Assembly (NCBI RefSeq): GCF_904067045.1
Contig: NZ_CAJFDC010000015.1
Span: 95,644 to 159,643 of the forward strand
Length of the DNA stretch: 64,000 nucleotides
Direction of reading: 5' to 3'
From: Pseudomonas sp. FEN
GTDB lineage: Bacteria > Pseudomonadota > Gammaproteobacteria > Pseudomonadales > Pseudomonadaceae
The position numbers and the translations under genes were made by a program. The notes under the pieces were generated by a model. It was not told the origin of the DNA. It searched no databases and was given only the letters and a program-made list of their open reading frames with translations. Each line of letters opens with the position of its first letter. Position 1 is the first letter of the stretch. Below, piece by piece: positions 56,534-63,593 of the stretch.

Positions 56534-57525
56534 TTACCATTACTGACTGCACTTTGCGCGATGGCAACCATGCCGTGCGACACCAGCTTTCAATAGACCA
56601 GATCCGTCAATATGCCGAGCAGGCGGATGCCGCCGGCATCGACATCATTGAAGTGGGCCATGGCAACGGACTCGGCGGCTCTTCGGCGCTGTTGGGGATC
56701 AGCAGCGTTAATGACCAGAAAATGCTCGAGACAGCCAGATCAGCGATCCGGCATGGGCGGCTGGGTGTTCATTTCATTCCCGGCTTGGGCAAATCGACAG
56801 ACCTCGAGCTTGCCATCGATATGGGTGTCGATGTCTTCCGGATCGCCTCTCATTGCACCGAAGCCAACATCACCGCGCCTTATATCGAGTCCGTCAAAAA
56901 CCAGGGCAAGACCGTTTATGGCGTCCTGATGATGAGCCACATGGCCGAACCGGAAGTGCTCGCCGAACAAGCCTCGCTCATGGCGAGCTACGGCGCCGAT
57001 GCAATCATTCTCATGGATAGCGCAGGTTACCTTACCCCTGACGATGTGCGCTGGCGGATCCAGGCGATTCAGCAGTTGACCGATACGAAACTGGGTTTTC
57101 ATGCCCACAATAATCTGGGCATGGCTGTGGCGAACTCAATCGCCGCGGTTGAGGAAGGCGCCGAACTGCTGGACGCCTGCATCAAAGGCTTTGGCGCGGG
57201 CGCCGGTAATACTCAACTCGAGACCCTGATTGCAGTGCTCAATCGCCTGGGGTATCGGACGCAGTGTTCATTTGAAGCGGCCGCCAGCCTGGCGCGCTCC
57301 TCGGAACACTATCTGGATTGCCTGACTCCGCACATTGGGGCTGCCAATATCGCCAGTGGCATTCATGGCCTGTTCTCCGGTTTTGCACCGCATATAAAAC
57401 GCGCGGCGGAGCAATTCAAAGTGGACGAATTTCAACTCTATCAACTACTGGGTCAACGCAAGTTAGTGGCTGGACAGGAAGACATCATCATCGAGACCGC
57501 GGCCAGACTCTCCACCACCAACTGA
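56530..57525 (+). CDS. 4-hydroxy-2-oxovalerate aldolase homologue (MhpE/NikB-like)
   Basis: A 331-residue TIM-barrel metal-dependent aldolase of the HMGL-like family plus the DmpG C-terminal domain. Conserved parts are ITDCTLRDGNHAVRHQ (catalytic Arg and Asp), IEVGHGNGLGGSS, DSAGYLTPDDV and LGFHAHNNLGMAVANS with the metal His pair. Expected chemistry is aldol addition of a 2-oxo acid to an aldehyde, or the reverse. Translationally coupled to the dehydrogenase and followed 22 bases later by the adenylation gene. Confidence 0.92.
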   Translation: MITITDCTLRDGNHAVRHQLSIDQIRQYAEQADAAGIDIIEVGHGNGLGGSSALLGISSVNDQKMLETARSAIRHGRLGVHFIPGLGKSTDLELAIDMGVDVFRIASHCTEANITAPYIESVKNQGKTVYGVLMMSHMAEPEVLAEQASLMASYGADAIILMDSAGYLTPDDVRWRIQAIQQLTDTKLGFHAHNNLGMAVANSIAAVEEGAELLDACIKGFGAGAGNTQLETLIAVLNRLGYRTQCSFEAAASLARSSEHYLDCLTPHIGAANIASGIHGLFSGFAPHIKRAAEQFKVDEFQLYQLLGQRKLVAGQEDIIIETAARLSTTN

Positions 57526-57547
57526 CTCCACTTCAGGAAGTAAATCG

Positions 57548-59098
57548 ATGTCTTTTATTGATAAGCAGGGCATTCGCGCGCCCATGATTCATGAAAAAGT
57601 GGCTTATTGGGCGGCACAAACGCCTGATGCTGTCGCCGTACGCAACGTATATGAAACATTGACCTACTCCCAACTTGATCGTGAATCCTCCGCTCTGGCA
57701 GCTTATCTGAGAGCCCAAGGTATTCAGGCGGGAGACCTGGTCGGGATTTTTTTCCAGCCGTCTGTGTCGACCCTGGTCTGCATCATCGGGATTCTCAAAT
57801 GCGGCGCGGCTTATGTACCGCTGGATATTGCCAATCCAGCCTCTCGACTGATGCTGATGATTCAACAACTGGCGAATCTCAAACTCATCTTCGCCACCGC
57901 GCAGACCGCCGAGATCCTCAAGGAAGTACCGCTCGCGGTCGCCGAGATCGAATCCTTGCGCCGGCAACTGGCGCAAGCCCCCATGGCTGAAGCATTTGTC
58001 TCGCCGGCCCGGGAGAACGACCTTTGCTACACCGTATTCACTTCGGGTACTACTGGCATTCCCAAGGCTGTCGCCATTACTCATCGCAGCTGGGCGAATC
58101 TGATCAACTGGCATGTCAATGAATATGGCCTCGACCAGGAAGCCAACGGCATTTTGGTATCGGCATTCGGCTTCGACATTTCCCAGCGCAGCCTGGTAAC
58201 ACCACTGTATTGCGGCGCGGCAATTTCACTCACCAGCAGTAGCGTGTTTGATGGCTACGAGATTGTCGATCTCATTGAACGTCACCGAATCCGCAGCATT
58301 CACCTGGCACCCAGCTCCCTCTATCTGATCATCCAGGCCGGCCAGGCCGGGGACCGCCTGGGGACGCTACGGCATCTGTTTATCGGCGGTGAGGCACTGG
58401 CAACCGCCCGGGTGATGGATTGGGCCCGGAAAAAAGGCTCCGCATGCAATTTGATCCACCAGTACGGCGTTGCTGAATGCACGGACGTGGCGACGTCTTA
58501 CACCATGTCTGACTACCAGACCTATCTGGCCGAAGGCATTCCCATGGGCAACCCTGTTGGTAATTGCCGCGTGGACATTCTTGATGACGAGGATCGTCCG
58601 GTTGCCGTGGGAGACATTGGTCAGATCGTGATCTCCGGCATGGGTGTCGGCAGAGGCTATCTGAACAACCCTTCTCTGCAGGCGGAACGTTTCAGGCACG
58701 TATCCATCGATGACGTCGTGCGTCTCGTCTACTTCACCGGGGATTACGCTCGGCGCGTGTCGGACGACAAGTCGATCTGCCTGGGGCGACGAGATAACCA
58801 GATCAAGATCCGCGGCATGCTCGTGAATCTGTCCGAGATCGAGAATGGGGTTCGCAATGCCTTGCCGGCGATTGAGGATGCCATTGTCTTGAACACCCAG
58901 GCCCTCCCTGACCAGGAACCGGAGCTCACCGCCTTCGTGACCACGGCGGACGAACTGCCTGCGCTTCGCGACATCGGTCATCGGCTCGGAACGCTCCTGC
59001 CCCGCCATATGCACCCGCGGCGTTACGTGGCCTGCAAGCAGTTCCCACTGACCCAGAACGGCAAAATCGATCGCAAGGCCCTGTTGGGCATGGCCTGA
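57548..59098 (+). CDS. Stand-alone amino-acid adenylation domain
   Basis: A 516-residue NRPS-type adenylation enzyme without carrier domain; it should load the free carrier protein encoded at 60102. Core motifs: YTVFTSGTTGIPKAV (161-175), YFTGDYARR, NQIKIRGMLVNLSEIE and NGKIDRKAL (Lys506). The A5 motif is unusual, YGVAE instead of YGPTE. Asp210 at the amino-binding position marks an alpha-amino acid. Read by eye, the pocket is D210-I211-R214-H252-F278-G280-Q305-D313-V314-K506, matching no code I know. Arg214 and Asp313 suggest a polar substrate. AGGAAG lies upstream. Confidence 0.93.
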   Translation: MSFIDKQGIRAPMIHEKVAYWAAQTPDAVAVRNVYETLTYSQLDRESSALAAYLRAQGIQAGDLVGIFFQPSVSTLVCIIGILKCGAAYVPLDIANPASRLMLMIQQLANLKLIFATAQTAEILKEVPLAVAEIESLRRQLAQAPMAEAFVSPARENDLCYTVFTSGTTGIPKAVAITHRSWANLINWHVNEYGLDQEANGILVSAFGFDISQRSLVTPLYCGAAISLTSSSVFDGYEIVDLIERHRIRSIHLAPSSLYLIIQAGQAGDRLGTLRHLFIGGEALATARVMDWARKKGSACNLIHQYGVAECTDVATSYTMSDYQTYLAEGIPMGNPVGNCRVDILDDEDRPVAVGDIGQIVISGMGVGRGYLNNPSLQAERFRHVSIDDVVRLVYFTGDYARRVSDDKSICLGRRDNQIKIRGMLVNLSEIENGVRNALPAIEDAIVLNTQALPDQEPELTAFVTTADELPALRDIGHRLGTLLPRHMHPRRYVACKQFPLTQNGKIDRKALLGMA

Positions 59099-59136
59099 AG
59101 AACGCGTACCGCATCATCCCAAAAAGGAAGTATCCA

Positions 59137-60108
59137 ATGACACAGATGGACCAAAAAATTTCTGCCACGACCGGATTACCTGCAAACGCAGTAATCACTG
59201 ATGACATTCAGAAGGATATCGAGTTCTTCGAGAAGAATGGTTTCATCGGTCCGATCAAACTTTATGAACCGGATGAAGCGGCAGAAATCCTGCGTGCATT
59301 ACGCGCCGCCAACCATGACCGCTCGCACATTCTGTATGACAACAACATGAACTATGACCGACATTTCGATATTCCCGAATTGTCCCGGCACATCATGCAC
59401 CCGACCATTCTGAAATACCTTCGCGGTATTCTCGGCGCCGATCTGCTTTGCTGGCGCTCGGAGTGGTTCGCCAAGTTTCCAGGCGGCCGGGGTACTGAAT
59501 GGCACCAGGTGCGTGACTACAGTTACACCGACGGCAATCCACTGATCGTGCCGACGCAGACCGATTGGAACGCTTACATCGACTTGACGGTGTGGACCGC
59601 GTTCACACCCGCGACCAAGGAAACCGCCTGCATGCGCTTTCTGCCGGGTTCGCACAAGAAGTATTACTACGACGAAAAGAAAAGCGTCTCTACTGGCCGC
59701 AATGGCGACTACCAGCACACTCAAACCGATACGGGCTTCTTCGGCTACGACTTTTCCGAGTTCAAGGTTGATCCTTCCTGGGATCCGGAAAGTGCAAACC
59801 CGGTGGACATGGAACTGCAGGCAGGTGAGTGCGTGATTTTCACCGCATCCTGTGCTCACGCTTCTCACAACAACTCCACCGAGCGGCAGACCCGACTGGC
59901 CATTTCCGGCCGTTACGTCCCCACTCACGTGCGAGTTTATCCGGATCTCGAGAAGTACAACGCGCACGGCGAAACATTCGACCTGACTAACTATGCGACG
60001 GTGCTGGTGTCCGGTACGGACACTTACGATCACAACAAGATCCGCACGACCAACAACCGCGACCAACTGTTCTCGTTCTCGCAGGCAGAGGAGAAAAAAC
60101 CATGCTGA
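59137..60108 (+). CDS. SyrB2-like non-haem Fe(II)/2-oxoglutarate halogenase homologue with an HQV motif
   Basis: A 323-residue PhyH-fold enzyme resembling SyrB2 over its length: FFEKNGFIGPIKLYEPDEA, NYDRHFD, LLCWRSEWFAKFPGGRGTEW, FFGYDFSEF, and GRYVPTHVRVYPD. Iron ligands are His123 and His241 (AHAS); Arg253 should bind 2-oxoglutarate. Where halogenases have HxA or HxG (SyrB2 HQA) and hydroxylases HxD/E, this protein has His123-Gln124-Val125. The carboxylate ligand is therefore absent, as in halogenases, but with a bulkier residue at the halide site. The substrate is probably an aminoacyl-carrier protein. AAGGAAG lies upstream; the end overlaps the carrier gene by seven bases. Confidence 0.93.
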   Translation: MTQMDQKISATTGLPANAVITDDIQKDIEFFEKNGFIGPIKLYEPDEAAEILRALRAANHDRSHILYDNNMNYDRHFDIPELSRHIMHPTILKYLRGILGADLLCWRSEWFAKFPGGRGTEWHQVRDYSYTDGNPLIVPTQTDWNAYIDLTVWTAFTPATKETACMRFLPGSHKKYYYDEKKSVSTGRNGDYQHTQTDTGFFGYDFSEFKVDPSWDPESANPVDMELQAGECVIFTASCAHASHNNSTERQTRLAISGRYVPTHVRVYPDLEKYNAHGETFDLTNYATVLVSGTDTYDHNKIRTTNNRDQLFSFSQAEEKKPC

Positions 60109-60332
60109 ACGCCATCCACAAAATCTGCGCCGACGTGCTGAATTACCCGGAACTGAAAATGGACGAGGATTTCTTCGACGTCGGTGGGCACTCACTGATG
60201 ATGGCGGAGATCCAGCGTCAACTGCATGATGATTTGAAAGTTCACATCAACATGGAGTCGCTGTTCCGCAACTCTTCGGTGATCAAACTCAGTAAGGCTA
60301 TTCAACCGACTTTGACCGCACAAATGGGCTAA
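60102..60332 (+). CDS. Free-standing peptidyl/acyl carrier protein
   Basis: A 76-residue carrier with the phosphopantetheine site at Ser31 in DEDFFDVGGHSLMMAEI. It sits between the halogenase-like and LeuRS-like genes and overlaps the former by seven bases. With the stand-alone A domain it should hold the amino acid while the SyrB2-like enzyme modifies it, as CytC2 or CmaD do. Confidence 0.93.
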   Translation: MLNAIHKICADVLNYPELKMDEDFFDVGGHSLMMAEIQRQLHDDLKVHINMESLFRNSSVIKLSKAIQPTLTAQMG

Positions 60333-60337
60333 CCCCG

Positions 60338-60368
60338 GGCCGGCCCACGTCAACTGCGTGGGCCGGCC
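60338..60368 (+). promoter_or_regulatory. Intercistronic hairpin with perfect 12-bp GC stem
   Basis: GGCCGGCCCACG-tcaactg-CGTGGGCCGGCC starts six bases after the carrier stop and ends 18 bases before the LeuRS-like ATG. No T-run follows, so it is more likely an mRNA-stability or attenuation element than a full terminator. Confidence 0.65.
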
Positions 60369-60385
60369 AAACTGGAGACAAGATC

Positions 60386-61900
60386 ATGAAAACTTTCGCG
60401 TTGCTGGAGCAGCCGCAAACCGGTGAGGCTGTCGACCTGACCTTCAAACGAGGCTCGCTGTTTGCGGCTTTCATGAGCCGCGCCACCCAATGCGCGGCGG
60501 TCAGTGCCGACAAGATCGAGGCGGCCTTGCACCTGAATCGGCTCCTGGAAAATGGCCAGGTGCACTTCAATGCCCTCGAGGATGGTACGGCGTTTGAAGC
60601 GTTCTACGGCCCCTCTTGCGATGCCACGGCGCAGATATCGACCCAGATTCCGTTTTGGTCGGAAAAGATCGTCTCTAAAATCCGAAAGACCGTGCGCCAG
60701 TCCCAGGGGGCAATCTGTTCGTTGAAGCTGTTCGATTCGCAAGAGTCCATCGACGTTTTCGTTACGGACTGGAGTTCCTGTACGGCAGCCTGTGCCATCG
60801 CGGTGCACAAATACCACTGGTTCACACGGCGTCTGGCCGATCGTCCCGCCACTGACAATTACTTCACCGGTGCTTATGTCCGCAATCCGCTGACAGGCGA
60901 CTTGATGTCCGTCTGGGTTGCGGACTGGGTCAAGCCCGACTTCGGCACGGGTGCCGTGCTGGTGAATCCGGCCCACAACAAGACCGATCTTGATTTCGCC
61001 AGAAAAGTCGGCCTGCCGATTCGCTTCAGCCTCTCCCTCGACGCACAGGTGGATGAGCACTCGATGCCGATCCCGCCAGTGCTCAAGACTGGCTATGCCA
61101 TCCGCACCGGTTGGCTCGATGGCAAACCGGCATCGCAAGTCCACAACGATACGATCAACGCCTTGCTGCGCAAAGGCAGTGCCCGTCTGCATGAAGACAA
61201 GCGCATTCCCGGTGAAGCGATTGCGCGAATAGAACAGACCTCGCCAGACCGCGCGCAGCTGTATTGGAGTCCGCAATACGGGACATTCCATCAGGAAGCC
61301 AGCCAGGGCCTGCCGGTACGTGTCGACTTCAGTCCAAGCTTCCAGGCGGCCGTGACGACTGTCACGCATCGCCCGAATCATCTACAGGTCGATGCATCGA
61401 TCCAGAAAAAGAACATCGGTGTGCTTGCCGGACTCATCTTCGACATGGGTGGCATGGAGGCGTTTGTCCCACTGACACTGCTCGAATCCGTCGAATATGC
61501 CGGCAGCCGCGGTGAAGGCGATCCAGCGGTGGACCTTGCGCTGCTGGTCGGCGAAGAGCCTGAAAAGGTGCTGGTGATCCGGAAGGCCTTGATTGATCAG
61601 ATCGACAGTTTCCTCAACGGCTGCCAGAAACTTTCTGCACGCCTGGGGGAAAACGGGACGCTGCCACCGGCGCAAGTGACCGCTGCATTGGTCCAAGGAG
61701 ATCCCGTCTCCGCCTTCCGTACCTTTTACCAATGGCAGAAGCAGATGGTCGCCAACGACGAAGTAATTGATCAGTCTGCCTACACCTCGATTCTTTCGAC
61801 GTTGGCCTGCAGTCGGCCTGAACAGGAGTTACAACATGGAAATTTTCCTCTACGCCTTCAGCGTTATGTACAGCCCCGGCCCGGTCATGTGATGGGTTGA
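60386..61900 (+). CDS. Stand-alone homologue of the leucyl-tRNA synthetase editing domain
   Basis: 504 residues as read. Residues about 108-265 align with the LeuRS CP1 editing domain: GAYVRNPLTGDLMSVWVADW, PDFGTGAVLVNPAHNKTDLD, and TGWLDGKPASQVHNDTINAL, matching LeuRS FNSGEFNGLDHEAAF. The conserved amino-group-binding Asp of the editing pocket is kept (Asp201; Asp345 in E. coli numbering, from memory), while the TTRPDT threonine motif reads VTDWSS near 126-131. No HIGH or KMSKS motif is present, so it cannot charge tRNA. The C-terminal about 240 residues are unassigned. Likely a trans-editing or hydrolytic self-protection factor (inference). A probable lost G near 61805 suggests a true stop at 61821. 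Confidence 0.82.
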   Translation: MKTFALLEQPQTGEAVDLTFKRGSLFAAFMSRATQCAAVSADKIEAALHLNRLLENGQVHFNALEDGTAFEAFYGPSCDATAQISTQIPFWSEKIVSKIRKTVRQSQGAICSLKLFDSQESIDVFVTDWSSCTAACAIAVHKYHWFTRRLADRPATDNYFTGAYVRNPLTGDLMSVWVADWVKPDFGTGAVLVNPAHNKTDLDFARKVGLPIRFSLSLDAQVDEHSMPIPPVLKTGYAIRTGWLDGKPASQVHNDTINALLRKGSARLHEDKRIPGEAIARIEQTSPDRAQLYWSPQYGTFHQEASQGLPVRVDFSPSFQAAVTTVTHRPNHLQVDASIQKKNIGVLAGLIFDMGGMEAFVPLTLLESVEYAGSRGEGDPAVDLALLVGEEPEKVLVIRKALIDQIDSFLNGCQKLSARLGENGTLPPAQVTAALVQGDPVSAFRTFYQWQKQMVANDEVIDQSAYTSILSTLACSRPEQELQHGNFPLRLQRYVQPRPGHVMG

Positions 61901-62447
61901 ACGCCGGACTCACCGGGCAGTTTCGCCGCACGGTCGGTTTCTTCATCGGGGTCGGTTGCGCGATGTTCGCGCTGTTCCTGATTTTTGGTTATACCGGCGA
62001 GGCGTTGATTTCGCGTTCCGTGCTGCCTTACCTGGCGCTCATCGGTGGTTGTATACCCTTTACCTGGCCTTCAAGGTCTTTACCTCCAAAGTTGTCCTGC
62101 CCGGCAAGGTCGAGGCAAGTCAGCCGACGGACAAACCTCTGACATTCTGGAATGGCTTCCTCATCCAGGCATTGAATCCAAAAGGGATGATGGTGGTACT
62201 GCCCATCACGACCGTGATGTTCCCCGCCGCTCACGTCACGGGCACGAACATCGCGCTGGTTTCCATCATGATCGCCCTGGGCGGCGCCGGTGCTCCGGGT
62301 ATCTATTCATTTCTCGGCGCGGCGCTCGGCAAGCGAATCACCAAGGAGTCGTACTTCAACTTCTTCAATCGGTTGATGGGCATCGCGCTGGCGGTCTGCG
62401 CCGCCTTCATGCTCTACGACTTCTACATTCACACTCAAGGACTCTGA
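61836..62447 (+). pseudogene. LysE/RhtB-family amino-acid exporter, frameshifted
   Basis: Begins MEIFLYAFSVMYSPGPV with AGGAG upstream of ATG 61836, then hits TGA at 61890. The family sequence continues in frame +2 (NAGLTGQFRRTVGFFIGVG, from 61897) and returns to the first frame near 62051 (WLYTLYLAFKVFTSKV), ending at 62447. Reading across, about 203 residues and six helices, a normal LysE length. Three single-base losses, each in a short homopolymer (aa at about 61884, tt at about 61893, gg at about 62050), explain everything. Either a recent pseudogene or sequence error. Confidence 0.8.
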
Positions 62448-62448
62448 G

Positions 62449-62841
62449 ATGCTCAAGCAACAACAGGCGATTAATTGGGATACAGTCCCGCGAGAGCAGT
62501 TGGGCGACTCAATAGTGCGGCAGATCATCAGCGGCGATGAATTGATGATGGTGAAGCTGACCATGAAAGCCGGTTCCGTGGTCAAACATCACAGCCATCC
62601 CAACGAACAGATGACCTATATCCTCAAGGGCAAGATCCGCTTTACTCACGGCCTGGAGATGGAACAGAGCACAACACTGTGCGCCGGGGACGTTCTCCAC
62701 TTTCCAGCCAATGTCCCGCATGCCGCCGAATGCCTGGAGGATACCGTCGACCTTGATGTGTTTACGCCTCCGCGACGTGACTGGTTCGCAGCCAATGGCA
62801 ATGCGTATTTCGAACAGCCAGCAGAGGCTTGCGATGAGTAA
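62449..62841 (+). CDS. Cupin-domain protein of the halogenase cluster
   Basis: A 130-residue cupin, intact although both neighbours are broken. Metal-binding motif 1 is VVKHHSHPNEQMTYILKGKI (two His, Glu) and motif 2 is GDVLHFPANVPHAAE. It starts one base after the LysE stop and overlaps the thioesterase start by eight bases. A tailoring step on the halogenated intermediate (elimination or cyclisation) or a lyase function is possible but inferred only from position. Confidence 0.88.
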   Translation: MLKQQQAINWDTVPREQLGDSIVRQIISGDELMMVKLTMKAGSVVKHHSHPNEQMTYILKGKIRFTHGLEMEQSTTLCAGDVLHFPANVPHAAECLEDTVDLDVFTPPRRDWFAANGNAYFEQPAEACDE

Positions 62842-63571
62842 CCCGCAATCGAGTAAATGGCTTCAGCGAAAAGTTCAACCGGCGGCGCGCAGTCGCCTGT
62901 TGTGCTTTCCGTTCGGTGGCGGCAGCGCCTCGTTCTATCGAGACTGGCAAGCGATGCTGGGCCCGCGGATCGAGGTTTGCGCCGTCCAGTTGCCGGGACG
63001 AGAATCGCGCTTTGATGAATCATTCATCACCGACATCAACGATCTCCTACCGCCCCTGGTGCATGCGGCCAGCGATTTGTTTCGACCTGCCTCTGCACCT
63101 GTTCGGATACAGCCTGGTGCCGGTATAGCGCAAAAATTTGCGACTTACTGCGACACGCTTTATCCCAACTTGCAGATCGTCTCACTCACTGCCTGTGCCA
63201 GCTCCGCCTCTCCCGCGCATCGCCTGAGCGCGTCAACCATGAGCGACGAGCAGTTCATGGACTACATCATGGGTTGGGCGGACTTTCCAGCGAAATCGCA
63301 GCCAACCCGGGCCTGCGCGCCATTGCCTTGAGAACCTTGCGCAGCGACTTCGCCCTTTCCGAAAGCATCAATCTGGCTGATGCCGATCCGGTTGCAAACC
63401 GATTCTCGCCATTGGCGGCGATGGCGATCCTTCCGTACCGATCTCCGGATTGCAGCATGGTCGGACAAGACCACTGGCAACTTTGTCCACCAGGTTTTCC
63501 CTGGGGACCACTTTTCGTTCGTCAAAACTTGCCAAAAGTTTGGATGCCCTGCGAGATTCATCGCCTTGTAA
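62834..63571 (+). pseudogene. Type II (alpha/beta-hydrolase) thioesterase, multiply frameshifted
   Basis: Starts at ATG 62834 with SKWLQRKVQPAARSRLLCFP then FGGGSASFYRDW, the GrsT/CmaT-type thioesterase start. The catalytic-serine motif FGYSLGAG is readable only in a shifted frame between two compensating indels (about 63080 and 63117). Further shifts near 63274, 63409, 63458 and 63535 restore LGGLSSEIAANPGLRA, IGGDGDPSV (catalytic Asp region) and FPGDHFSFV (catalytic His). It would release the product from the carrier or edit misloaded carriers. Each indel lies in a short homopolymer. The exact 3' end is uncertain. Confidence 0.75.
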
Positions 63572-63593
63572 CTATGACTGGATCATCTTTGAA

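Noticed and set aside
59137..60108. Ordinary phytanoyl-CoA hydroxylase
   Set aside because: Similarity to SyrB2 is much closer and the third iron ligand (Asp/Glu) is missing, so a simple hydroxylase call does not fit.
60386..61900. Degenerate housekeeping leucyl-tRNA synthetase gene
   Set aside because: Only the editing domain is recognisable, the frame is open for 504 codons, and it has its own ribosome site inside a biosynthetic operon; this is a distinct protein rather than a remnant.
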